DNA from: Rhodomyrtus psidioides
Lineage: Eukaryota > Streptophyta > Magnoliopsida > Myrtales > Myrtaceae
Length of the DNA stretch: 64,000 bases
Reading direction: 5' to 3'
Assembly (NCBI GenBank): GCA_021437785.1
Contig: JAILYB010000256.1
Coordinates: forward strand, 248,001-312,000
Under the pieces are notes generated by a model, which made no database searches, had not been told where the DNA came from, and saw nothing but the letters and a program-made list of their open reading frames with translations. Shown piece after piece: positions 12,286 through 23,204 of the stretch (positions are counted from its first letter, which is position 1; every line of letters begins with the position of its first letter). The position numbers were made by a program, and so were the translations under genes.

Positions 12286-12827
12286 GGTTTCGGGCATCGA
12301 AGAACAGCAGGAAAGAAACGGACTACGAGAGAGTAGACCACGGTTATAAACGTATATGGTTCAGCCTGTGAAGCAGAAAGATGAAACATAAAGTCAAAAT
12401 CAAGCTCCCAAAACAAAATGCTTAACCATGTTAATACAGTAAGTTCAGAAACCAAAGGCACATGGTAGGCAGGGCAGAACAAGAAAAAAGCGCAAAATCT
12501 AAACTTTAGCTTGTTCACCCCTGCTCAAACTCAGCTTCATTCTCAATTTCAACAGCAAATGATTCACAACTAAGTTGGACTTAGGCGAGCGACTAACTAA
12601 TTCGTTCCTAGCTATTGAAATCGTTTGTTTCTATAGATAAACGCTTGTTTTGAAATCTTCGATTAGGGACCGAACCATCAAGGCGACGCACTGAATAGAG
12701 GGTAGGATTAAAAACCATCAAAAACCCAGACGGTGAAGAACTGATCATTTATTCTCAAACTGGAGCGACAGAAAAACGAAGAAAACGACAGAATCAAACG
12801 TTGGCATCGGCGAGAAGGAAGACGTAC

Positions 12828-12965
12828 CTGACGAGCTTTATCGCTACGAAGAAGACGAACGCTAAAGAAGACCGACCGACATCCTTCCAAGTGCAAAAGA
12901 GAAGGGGAAGAGGGAGGGAGGGAGAGAATTTTCAGCAGAAGAGAGAGAAATCTTCTTCTTTTTTT
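12828..12965 (-). promoter_or_regulatory. Probable non-coding first exon (5' UTR) of the minus-strand gene
   Basis: On the minus strand this is a CT-rich leader (runs like 'ctctccctccctccctc') ending in a consensus donor, cag|gtacgt, with intron bases at 12827-12822. Its only ATG gives a six-codon frame, so it looks like a 5' UTR exon. It fits the start of the transcript whose C-terminal exons lie near 11.1 and 10.7 kb. The exact start site is not determined; the promoter would lie just above 12965. Confidence 0.5.
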
Positions 12966-12999
12966 GTCGTACTCTTACTTACGTCTCACCGACTCTCGA

Positions 13000-14628
13000 G
13001 AACGTAGGACTCATTCCCGGCCGTCGGATCTTATCTCTTTGAAATTTTCCATGAAAAAAACGTCACAGTTCACTCCGTCTCTATCTTCCAATCTGGGAAA
13101 GATCTTTAAAATCTACCCGAGCAAAGGGCCCAAAAAAAAAAAATTATATATATACATATTTGATGGGGACGTGTCTATCTGTCGTTATCTGTATTTATAA
13201 AGATTTACCTTTGATGTTTTGCTAATTACACTGAAATGAATGTGCATGGTAACGGTTGATTTTTTTTTTTTTACTTTTGCTTCAGATTGACTTCTGATTA
13301 GAAAAATTTATTTAGTAATAGCTGAAAATTTTCATTTTTGAAACGTTGTTAACAAAATATTTGGTGGCAGTTCTCGGGGGTCAGAGTCCGTTGGCGATTG
13401 GCGAGGGCGGCGGCGGCGGAGGACGGCGATGGCAGAGGTCAGTAGTCGGTGGCGGTCAGGCGACAATGGCAGGCGGCGGTGGTTGGAGAGGCAAGTTAAA
13501 ATTTTTTACTTCTAAAAATTGGCAAAAAAAAATCCTCAAAAAAATTATATTAAAAGTGAGAAATCCTACCATAAGTCAAATTTTCTTTGTCATATTAACT
13601 TCTAGCAGAGAAATTGACTTCTGAAAGTGTTATCATGCAGGCCCTTAGAAACTGGTCCGATTCAATCCGATTTAAAATGGGTTCTTTTTTCTTATTTTTC
13701 TATTTTTTGGGTTTCGATAAATAGTGCAAAATAAAAATCTGATTGGTAACGTGAGAAGTAAAAATTTTCTATTTTTCTATTTCTTGAAAATAAACAAAAT
13801 AAGAATTTTACTTCCTTTCTCTCGCATGCGATGTCATTCTCTCTTGCGGTAGGGCATCTACCGTCGGTAGCTTCTTTCATGTCTCGGTGGTCGATTGCTG
13901 GCCCCTATTGCTTTTTGCCATTGCCAGTCGCTGGTCCGTCGGTCTCCGTCCACCATTCCCAGTTCTCCGATCTCTAGCCGCCCTTGGTCTGTCACCGTTC
14001 GTCCGTTGTCGATCGTCAATCGCCTCTCTCCTGTCTGTCCACCTCTCTACAGGAGCCCTGCACTAGTCACGCACTATCGGTCGCTATCCGACGCCGATCA
14101 TCTCTCTCCCGTCCCTGCCACAGTCCACCGTCTGCCATTTGCTAGCCACCATCTCTAGTCTCCGGCCGTAATTCACCCACCGTCGATTGCAGTCTATCGA
14201 TCGTCCAATCATAGAAACTTTATGTTGGTTATTGAACGAATTTCTATTCTAGGAATTGAAATTTTGTGTCGTTAGCAAATGCGCGTCTTTACTAAAAAAA
14301 CTCGCTTATGGAATAAAAATTAGAAAAACATCTATTTCTGGCTAAAAATATAGCCCGAAAAGAGATCTATTGTCATTTGCACTCTGAATCACTCTGAAAA
14401 CCGGTCCAATCCGATTTAAATGTTAACTCGGAGAGATTTCGAGGAAGAAAACGCATTCCTCTATTTTCTATATATCTCATTTTTATCTTTTACAATGACC
14501 TAGATGTATATATATACGAAAAGAATTTCAGAAGGTATATTCTCTAATCTAGATCTACTAATCTAGCTAATTACAATCAATGCATATCTTCCATGATTAC
14601 AATATCTTTTACAGTTCATTCTAACAAT
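13000..14628. other. Intergenic, transposon-like mosaic with a GC-rich core
   Basis: GGC-rich sequence at 13370-13500 and C-rich sequence at 13900-14180 are set in AT-rich DNA. A motif like 'ccgatttaaa' with 'ggtccgattc' or 'ggtccaatcc' occurs near 13655 and again near 14402 in the same orientation. Composition resembles the gene-fragment-carrying TIR elements elsewhere in the window, but terminal repeats and target duplications were not found. No gene is called. Confidence 0.35.
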
Positions 14629-14834
14629 AAAGACGTCTCCTTTTTTTTTTTTTTTGCTTGCGCTCAATCCCCCTCACGAAGGGGAGCGAGTTCGAATCCC
14701 AGAGGCGTCATTAGGGATCTTAAGCGTGGCGTCAGGGTGGTGGGTCCTCCGCTAGCGTCACCCCAGGGTTTACTCCCCGGCTGTCGGCCGTGCGGGGGTT
14801 CCCTGGGTTACCAAAAAAAAAAAGACGTCTCCTT
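14629..14834 (+). mobile_element. tRNA-derived SINE with exact 14-bp target duplication
   Basis: The body (about 14643-14820) contains a polymerase III B-box-like 'gagttcgaatc' at 14688-14698 and ends in an A-run at 14813-14823. The flanks 14629-14642 and 14821-14834 are identical ('aaagacgtctcctt'), the expected target-site duplication. A T-run follows the left duplication. It is short, non-coding and would depend on a LINE for movement. Confidence 0.82.
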
Positions 14835-15553
14835 CTTGATTTCAAAGAAAACTGAAAATCAAGACCATTGGATCGGATAGAAAATGGATCACCCTGCTCC
14901 TCCCGAGTCTTATTCTTTTGGAATTGGCGACGCATTTTGGCGGTAGGCAACTTTTTATTTTTTTTATTTATCTTTTCGTGTTTTATTTCCTGCATTTTCA
15001 CCCACGGTAAACAGAGCTGAAAAAGACTCGGACTTTGGCCTTGAATGCTTCTAAGGAAAATGTTCAGTAAGTAATTACTAATTAATAAGTACGAAGCCAA
15101 GAAACAACATTAGTTGTCCAAAAAAAAAATCGAGTTTAAGTTCAGTCACAAATCTTTTCAGATTAGCCATTTTACTTTAATCTCAAATTTGCCCCACTAA
15201 CCCTATGTCAAAATATCATCATTAGTCGTCTCTAATTTTCATATTTTAAAACGATTTCATTTTGAAGATTTTTTTTTATCGTGGGCGAATTGGTTATCGA
15301 CGTTAAAATGCCTTGTCGGTTTGTACCTATCACGCCATTACTTTCCTAATGTGGGTTTTCTTCATAGATGTGAACATATAATGTCAAGTTGAGACTTATC
15401 GACATGGTATATTGAGTATACATTGCGAATTTGCGATATTTTTAGACGAAATAAATTTTAAAACAGATTTGGGACTGCACATAAAGTTTGGAGATTTTCT
15501 AAGACAAAAATAAAGTTTATAGAAAAAAAAGATGTCTTCTTCTCATTATTAAA

Positions 15554-16659
15554 TGGATAATTACAAAAAAAAATTCTAAATCTATTGTAATTGTGTCAAT
15601 TCAGTCTTAATTTTTTTTTTGCCAATTAAATCCTAATCTTTTTGTAATTATGCTAATTCAGTTTGTCTGGCTAATTTTGGCCTGTCGATAGTGACATGGA
15701 ACTTCGGCTAGCACCGATCGTCCGGCAACATAATATTTTAATAATTTTTATTTTCTCTTTTTTCTTCCCTCTTCTCCTTCCGGCCGGCCGTTAGCGAGGC
15801 CAAGATTTCTCATCAACTACCGAAGACGAAGAAGAGAAGTAGAAAGCTGTGATCTACTTGCTCGATTTGGTACGCTTGCTTGTTCACCTTCATTTCGTCA
15901 CAGATTTCATTTCCTCTTTCTACCTCAATTATCCGAAAGTGATTGAGACTGGAATTTCAATTACCGATCTTGCCAATCAGCGGATTTGATCACGAACCTC
16001 TAAGATGAATTCCTAATATGGCAAACCCAATAACCCACAACGGAGCTCCGGTTCTCTCAATAGCTTCGATTTTGATATTGGAATCACTTCCAACAAACCT
16101 AGGTCTTTGAACAACCAAAGGAACAAAACGACCCCCTTCTCGTGCACCGCCACGTAGTCGCCGACGCTGCTTCGGCTCAGTCAGCGGAGGCATGGTCTCT
16201 AGGCCGGTCCACGTAGTCGCCGACGCTGCTTCGGCTCAGTCAGCGGAGGCATGGTCTCTAGGCCGGTCGACGTCAATGGTTGGAAACATCTTTGGCAAGA
16301 GCTTGTCGTCGTCGTCCACGATGAGTTATGAGGGCTTGGGGTTGGGGATCGGGATCGCAAAAAGGATCAAAACTTGTATGGGGATTTGGTTAGCTCAACA
16401 AGGAAAAAAAGTTTTTAAAAAGTCCAAAAATAATACTCAAAAAAATATTAAAATATTATGTCATCAGGCCAACCGGTGTCCACAGCAGCATCGATCGACC
16501 AAAATTGATCGATTGAACTGAATTGAAAAAATTACAAAAGATTTAGGACTGAATTAACATAATTACAAAATATTTATTATTGAATCGAAAAAAAAAAATA
16601 AGTTCATGACTAAACTGGTACATTTGCATTAAGTGTAAAACTTTTCTGGCAAATTTTCC
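15554..16659. mobile_element. MULE-like non-autonomous TIR element, 10-bp target duplication
   Basis: Inverted ends run roughly 15554-15690 and 16500-16659 (left 'ggataattac', right ending 'gcaaattttcc'), both carrying the phrase type 'tcaattcagtctta' or its complement. It is flanked by an exact 10-bp duplication 'cattattaaa' at 15544-15553 and 16660-16669, a length typical of Mutator-like elements. There is no transposase. The GC-rich interior (15780-16380) includes a minus-strand frame of 67 codons with a hydrophobic C-terminal stretch, possibly a captured gene fragment. Confidence 0.8.
16151..16268. repeat. 59-bp exact tandem duplication
   Basis: Units 16151-16209 and 16210-16268 are identical. 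They lie in the GC-rich interior of the TIR element at 15554-16659 and begin 'cacgtagtcgccgacg'. Perfect identity points to a recent event. Confidence 0.95.
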
Positions 16660-17270
16660 CATTATTAAACAAAAAAAAAATAGGGTGAAATGTTTATAGA
16701 ATTTTGAAATTGAAATTGCTTTTATGTATTAATCCAAAAGATTTATCAAAACGACAGTATAGGAAATGTTTGAATTTTATGTTGGAAATGTTTGAAGTTT
16801 CTTCTTCTTCTTTTTTTGTGAACAGTTGGTATCGAGATAGAACGAAAGTGGTACTATAGACTCTTGTGTTTTTTGTGGACAAGCAACAGAGCAGAGCGCA
16901 CGCGATTTATGTGAGAAATGAAAAATATAAATGCTAATAATGATTGGATCTAATCACGAAACTGAATAAACTGCGGATAATAACGATTTTTAAACAGTAT
17001 CACTGAGAAATTGAAATTTAGATTACCAATGTCACCAAATACTGAAATCTCGAATGTTATTTCTTTTTTACTTTTTGCACTACGTTTCCTTAGTTAGTTA
17101 AATAAAAATGGAAATTTAGCTACTTTTTTTTTTGTTTACCTTCAACACTAGCTTTTTTCCAATAGGATGTCAATTACGTGATGTCCAAATTATCACGGTG
17201 GATCACACAAGCTGATATTTTTATCATTGTGCAACTCTTTTCTTAATCAGTAACCATATGGCAATGCATG

Positions 17271-18273
17271 CCAAAAAAAAAAAAAAAAAACCTCAGACTT
17301 TACCATTTGTGACAATTATACCGAAAACTTTTTTTGTCTCATTAAAAACTCTAAACTTTTACTTTTGTCTTAATTCTACCGATTTAATACCCAAAAAAAC
17401 CCTCAATTTTAGCATATGTCTTAATTATATCCAAAACTTTTTTTGTCTTATAAAAAACCATCAACTTTTATTTTTATCTCAATTTTACCTGTTTAATATC
17501 AAGAAAAACTCTCAGCTTTTACTTTTGTCTCAATTCTACTGCCGTCAACCTTCCTTCCATAATCATTATTAGTTAATCCTATGTGACTCCAGTTTTTTCG
17601 CCGAACTTACTAGTGAATTTTTGAAATTTAGAAACGGTAGCTCAGTTGGTTAGGGCGTATTTGGGATTGTGTGGTTAGGCGCACTGGTCTCAGGTTCGAT
17701 TCTCCAGCTGAGCACCTGTGATTTAAGTGGGAGGTCATGGCGGTGAGTTGCTGTGCTAGTCTCTCGTGAGGAATAGTCGAGGTGCGCGCAAGCTAGCCCG
17801 GACACCTCGGTTATAAAAAAAATGACGAGATTTTACATCGTTAGTCCAAATATCTTCACATCTAGCTTTTTTTTGGGGCTGCTGATGCCGAAGAGAATAT
17901 GAAACATTTGTTTTGAATGATTTTATATCTCTCGATAATATGTGAAAGAAGCAAACAACAGAAGAGAAGTTTAGGGAATTCATTAACAACATGAAAATGC
18001 TACATAGGATAAACTAATGGTGATAGAATTGAGGAAAAAGTAACAGTTTGAGATTTTTTATGAGACAAAAAAATAGTTTTGGATATAATTAGGACATATG
18101 CTAAAATTGAAGGTTTTTATTGTACTAGGTTGGTAGAATTGGGACAAGAGTAAAAATTTAATGTAGAAGTGGGACAAATGTAAAAGTTAGAGGTTTTTTA
18201 TGAAACAAAAAAAAAAGTTTTAGATATAGTTATCACAAATGGTAAAGTTGCAAGTTTTTTTGGGTATTAGGCC
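17271..18273. mobile_element. MULE-like element with long TIRs, 11-bp target duplication
   Basis: Left arm 17271-17580 and right arm about 18045-18273 are inverted copies built from internal repeats of the type 'aactttttttgtctcat'. The exact duplication 'ggcaatgcatg' flanks them at 17260-17270 and 18274-18284. No transposase is present. A SINE is nested at 17632-17822. It inserted at the edge of a minus-strand coding-like segment (18285-18780). Confidence 0.85.
17632..17822 (+). mobile_element. tRNA-derived SINE nested in a MULE-like element
   Basis: The head is tRNA-like: A-box 'tagctcagttgg' at 17638-17649 and B-box 'ggttcgattct' at 17693-17703. A unique body ends in 'ggacacctcgg' and a short A-rich tail. 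No acceptor stem can be closed, so it is not a working tRNA gene. It sits between the arms of the element at 17271-18273. Confidence 0.8.
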
Positions 18274-18284
18274 GGCAATGCATG

Positions 18285-18780
18285 GGCAACGAGATTGTTA
18301 TATATATCAATCTCCTCATTTGATGGATCGGCAGGTGGAGGAGGAGTCGGAGGCGGCGAGGGAGTTGGAAAGAGCTGGAAATTCCAGGACCCTGAATGCA
18401 AATTGTAATAAGGGCAAGTAATCGGCATTCTTACACGTGAAGGTTGAAGAGGGAGTGCAGCAGTGCTCGGAGGTTGGAAGAGTTGATAATGGTGCAAAGG
18501 ACACTGTGGGTCGCCTAGAGAATTGGCCTGAAAAGGAATATCAAGCTGCCCGAGGCTGCGCATAGGAGGGAAGGCAACCTAAAAAGGTGGAACGAATGGA
18601 TTATTGAGCTTGGAGAGGCTAGGCAGAGGAGGGAAGGAAGGGGCAAATGATGTTTTGCGGCTTCGGTGCTTGATTACCATAGCTACCATGGTTCTCCCAA
18701 CCATGCATAGTGATAAGGCTTGGGCGTTCTTTCTACTTCAAAACTTAGTAAGTCACCGGTATATGGTTCAGCCTGTGAGG
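18285..18780 (-). pseudogene. Degraded proline-rich coding fragment of unknown gene
   Basis: On the minus strand an acceptor near 18780 ('cctcacag') opens a frame starting AEPYTGDLLSFEVERTPKP. It later passes a frameshift and one stop, then continues in proline-rich sequence (PTPSPPPTPPPPADPSNEEI) up to the MULE-like insertion. About 100 bp at its upstream edge (18768-18866) resembles 12352-12432, which also opens an exon with AEPYT, so the two loci share an exon start and its intron. The upstream end abuts the truncated copia element. Function is not recognised. Confidence 0.45.
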
Positions 18781-19229
18781 TAGAAAGATCAATTCGACCA
18801 AAAAAGAAGAAGAAAGATGAAATCATAAAAGTCAAAATCAAGCTCCCAAACCAAAACGTTTAGCCGTGTTCATAGATCAAGTTCAACAAAACCTTCTTGG
18901 ATGAACTGATTCTCTAGAAAAGAAGCATGCCTACCGACCGAAACTCTTTGGTTAGAATGAAAATAGAAATAATATCCCAGAGTCTCTTTTGGATATCCAA
19001 TGAAGCGACCTTGTTCAGACCCAGCCTCCAATTTATCTGTTTTTAGCTTCTTGATGAAAGCTGGACAACCTCAAATCTTGATATAATTAAAACTTGGTTT
19101 CCTACTATGCCATATCTCATAAGGCGTAGTTGGAACATACTTAGAAGGCACTCTGTTCAGTAAATATGTAACTGTCTCAAGGGCATGTCCCCAAAGGGAT
19201 ACAGGTAAATTAGTGTAACTCATCATGGA

Positions 19230-20042
19230 TTACGCCATATCTAATAAAGTGCGATTTCTTCTTTCAGATACACCGTTATATTCTGGAGTTGCAGGAGGTG
19301 TCCATTGTGATAAAATGCCATTATCTTTAAGATAATCCAAGAATTCAGTACTAAGATACTCATCTCCTCGATCAGATTGAAGAGCCTTAATGCTCTTTCC
19401 TATTTGTTTCTCAACTTTAGACCTGAATTCCTTAAACTTTTCAAAGGATTTAGATTTATACTTCATTAAGTACAAATAGTCATACCGCGAATGATCGTCG
19501 GTAAAAGTAATGAAGTAAGAATAACCACTCCTAGCAGTTTCATTAATTGGTCCACATACATCTGTATGTTTCAACCCCAATACGTTAGCAGCTTGCGCAC
19601 CATGTCCTACAAAGGGCACTTTAGTCATTTTTCCTAGAAGACATGCATCACAAGTCGAGTATGGTTCAAAACCAATTGAATTAATATATCCATCATTACT
19701 CAACTTGTTAATCCTATCTTCTCTAATATGACCTAATCGGAGATGCCAAACATACTTTGGATTTGGAGTATCTCTAGGGAGTTTATTAGTTATGGCATTC
19801 ACATCGTAACTTTGTTGTTTATTGACATTGGTAATCGGATTACCGGACATTGTAATAGTATAAAGATTATTAGTTAATAATTCAGAACCAATACACGTTC
19901 TATTATAATAAATAGAACATACATCATCAGCAAAAGAAAATTTATAATTCTCTTTACCCAAACGAGGTATGGAGATGATGTTCCGAACATCATTCTCATA
20001 ATGGAAACAATTATTTAAAATCAAAACATGTCCAGAAGGCAA
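19230..20042 (-). pseudogene. copia GAG-pre-integrase and integrase core fragment
   Basis: A 270-codon frame carries the zinc-binding pre-integrase segment (HLRLGH followed by CDACLLGK) and the integrase core residues: D in HTDVCGP, D in QSDRGDEY, and the region of the third acid in EYNGVSERRNRTL. It ends in a stop. Further integrase-like sequence continues in other frames to about 18890, with no reverse transcriptase beyond. Confidence 0.85.
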
Positions 20043-20114
20043 ACATAAACGGTAAGTCCCTATAGCTAATGCAGCAACTCTTGCCCCATTTGCAAATGTT
20101 AGGATAATCTCATT

Positions 20115-21071
20115 TCACCCCAACATTATGCTTATTTGCAGATTTTGTAAGGACATACAAATATGTGAGGTTACAGCAGAATCCAGAATCCATAAGCTAG
20201 ATTCAGTACTAATCATATAATTAGTTTCAATAAGCATAGACACCATACCTTCGGAAGGTTGGATCTTGGACTTGACCTTCAAGTTTGCGAGGTACTTCTT
20301 ACAATTCCTCCTCCAGTGCCCCATGACACCACAGTAATGACATTTCCCTTTTTCAAGCTTGGGCTTTGGTTGCACAGCAGCTTTCATAGGCTTTTTCCAT
20401 TTATTTTTCTTCAAAACAGTCTTACTTTTTGAAGAAGAAGCCTTAGCTATAGCCACTACATTGGGCCTTGTGTTGTGCATTTCCTTCTCATAAACTACCA
20501 GTATACTATGTAACTCAGATAGAGTTTTCTCCATCTTATGCATGTGGAAGTTTTGGACAAAATCAAAGAAGGAATCAGGTAAAGATTGGAAGATCAAATC
20601 CACAGCTAAGTCATTGTCCATGACAAGATTCAGCCTAGCCAATTCTTCTATGTGCCAGATCATTTTCAGGACATGATCATTAACTGATGATCCCTCAGTC
20701 ATCCTCATACGGTACAATGCCTTAGATATCTCATATCTAGAGGTTCGACCATTCTCATCGAAGAATTCCTTCATGTGCAATATGATCGACCTAACATCTT
20801 CCATTACTTCATACTTCTTCTGAAATTCATTATTCATTGAAGCAATCATATATGATCTAACTTTTAAGTCATCATCATGCCATTTATCATAAGTTATGCG
20901 TTCCTCTTGGGTCCTACCCTCAGGAAAGGAGGTTGTCATATTTTTATTAAGCACATACCCGAATTTTTCTGAATTGAGAACAATTGTCAAATTCCTCATC
21001 CAGTAGGTGAAATTAGGTCTAGTCAAGCAATTCTTCTCAAGTATCGAAGCGAGCGGGTTTGTGTTCACCAT
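20115..21071 (-). pseudogene. copia gag with CCHC zinc knuckle, start of protease
   Basis: A 318-codon frame starts MVNTNPLASILEKNC. It contains the copia gag core and a zinc knuckle (CHYCGVMGHWRRNC) for RNA packaging. It ends shortly after the protease active-site region, which reads WILDSAVTSHIC where D-S/T-G is expected, so the catalytic glycine is lost. A frame change separates it from the integrase part. Confidence 0.85.
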
Positions 21072-21277
21072 TTTTCAGAGTAATAAATATCTGTGCAGAA
21101 AATAAATTGTTAACCGTTGTCTTTCAAAATAACTATTTCATTTTGGCCTTTAAATGAAATAGATCCTCCCACTAAATTTATATTCGAATCCCATACTCCT
21201 TAAAATGAGAAACGGCAATCTTTGTCGGGTAAAGATTACTAGTGGGGATTGGAGTCCCACCAGCTAATAGTCCACCT

Positions 21278-21485
21278 CACCTAACAATTATTGGTGTTCT
21301 ATAAGTTTAGTGAGTGAATCAACTTATTCAACGCATCATATGCGAGTTCCAATCATAACTTCGGCCTCTAGACCATGAAACTCTCACCTAACAGTTATTG
21401 AGTTCATGATCATAGTTAAGTCTAGCTCATCGTCTCATGCAAGTATTGAAAACGCAATCGATCCCCTCACCTAACAGTTATTGGA
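21278..21485 (-). repeat. Triplicated 16-bp motif in the copia leader
   Basis: A motif cacctaaca(a/g)ttattg occurs three times at about 21278, 21385 and 21468, with different flanking sequence. It sits between primer-binding site and gag of the truncated element. The role is unknown. Confidence 0.7.
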
Positions 21486-22541
21486 AATCGTTCGGCTTCA
21501 GCCCTACAACATCATATGTTTAATGGATTAGTCCATTATTATGGATGACAATTGACCCCTATGTATCCATAGCTAGTCAATCAATCACTATAATAAAAGA
21601 TCAAACCACGACGATGGAAGGCCATGAGTCTAAAACCCGTTATGACTTAATATTATTTTAAGGAGATTTTGAGTCATTATTAAATGTCTCACTTTGCACA
21701 TTAACCGGTTTAACATGCTCATAAAAACAGAATAAATAAATAGATGTCAATCACATAAACATCTATCCTACGTGGTGATCATGGAATTATGATTTAATGG
21801 GTCTCGAGCCAATGAGACCACATTTAACCATTTTGATATTTTAATATTGGAGATCCGCTCTTTGCTTCTTCTTGGTTACTCGGACTCTTCGAAAATCGAG
21901 CCCAAATAGCTCTTTGGCTTTATGGATCCTCCACGTAGTCCTCGTAGCATTTGCATTAATAAATGACTATGCTAAACTACGCTAAAAAATAAAAATTACA
22001 TGAAAAATAAAAAAAGACGCAGCCTTCATTTTAATAATTACAACTCCAAAAAATCCCAATAAACACCATACATTCATACATTCATCAATCACATTGATTA
22101 GGGGTTTTTCCATGATCACCACCCTTCCACGTGAGCAATAAATTCATAATTTAAAACTTCGGAAGGCACAAATAAATAAATAAAAAATTCTACATTTAAT
22201 CATATTCAAGGTCAAGCAATGCAAGCCACGTGAAGAAATTAACGCCGACGTAACAAATTTTACGTGCGTAATTCCAAACGGTATTAGCATTCTCGCCCCT
22301 CTATTCATAGCCATGAATCATTTTGCAGAATTCATACGTAATATAAAACTCACTACAAATTTTCGATTCAAATTTGATTTAGTCTCAATTTTTGCTACGT
22401 TGATTAATTTTTATCATATAAAAATAATCAACTTCTATCGGCCATGTAAAAAGAACAAATTTTTAAAATAAATTGGCCATAGCATCGCAAAAATCAATAC
22501 GCACTAAAAAACAATTAAACGCACGAAAACGCCTAAGGATT

Positions 22542-22554
22542 GGCTCTGATACCA
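22542..22554 (-). other. Primer-binding site (tRNA-iMet type)
   Basis: On the minus strand the sequence is tggtatcagagcc, the standard complement of the initiator-Met tRNA 3' end used by plant copia elements, directly next to the LTR. Confidence 0.85.
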
Positions 22555-22556
22555 CC

Positions 22557-22910
22557 GTTGGGATTCACGTAACACGTACGGGCAAAATAAAAAATATATA
22601 AACACAGCGGAAATTAAAATAAATGTCCATACTTGTATCTCCAGAGGCATAGTTCGGGCGTTTCAATCGAAAATCATAACAGACGAAAAGAGTTAAAAGA
22701 TTACCTCTCTTAACGTGCTTGAATAATGAAAAACGGCTCAGATGTTCTTCGATCCAAGCCCCACAAGTGTCAAGCCTCTAGTTCAGACACACCACCAATC
22801 ACAACGACGAACGGAAGAACGAACTCGCGGAATCACCACTCGATTGTGCTAGCAATTCGTGATGATGTTTTTTATCGTTCTTGAATTTTTGGTCACCATG
22901 GGCGAAAGCA

Positions 22911-23002
<92 letters not shown>

Positions 23003-23204
23003 GAATTTTCTGCTCACAAAATTCACACCATTAATCCAAGAATCTAATCCTTTGATTATGCATTGCACACACATATACACGCATAATTCTAGGATCCGAT
23101 CCAAGAATTATACTGCCATACAATCAGTAATTTAGCCCATCAATCAATTATCGTAATTATGACAATTAATCAATTTGGCTCTTAATGGGCGTAAATTTCC
23201 AACA
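22557..23204 (-). repeat. 5' LTR of the truncated copia element
   Basis: The LTR begins TGTTGG at 23204 on the minus strand and runs to just before the primer-binding site. Only one LTR is present, so its lower boundary (about 22557) is inferred from the adjoining site. It contains an expanded GA/AT microsatellite. Confidence 0.68.
22918..23000. repeat. (GA)n-(AT)n compound microsatellite
   Basis: About 23 bp of GA repeats are followed by 60 bp of AT repeats inside the LTR of the truncated copia element. Confidence 0.95.

Larger units (their letters stand above)
18880..23204 (-). mobile_element. Ty1/copia retrotransposon, 3'-truncated and frameshifted
   Basis: Reading on the minus strand: an LTR at 23204-22557 starting TGTTGG, a primer-binding site, a leader of about 1.5 kb, gag (21071-20115), then protease-to-integrase sequence (20042 to about 18890). 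It stops before reverse transcriptase and has no 3' LTR. Copia order and the zinc knuckle are diagnostic. Several frame breaks show it is long dead. The truncated end abuts the coding-like fragment at 18285-18780. Confidence 0.88.

Noticed and set aside
17632..17710. tRNA gene
   Set aside because: A- and B-boxes are present but no acceptor stem closes, and a long unique body with A-rich tail follows; SINE fits better.
19230..21071. Active copia element on the minus strand
   Set aside because: Frame breaks, altered protease active site, no reverse transcriptase and only one LTR.
22799..23104. Protein with long IY repeats
   Set aside because: It is translation of the AT/GA microsatellite on either strand.
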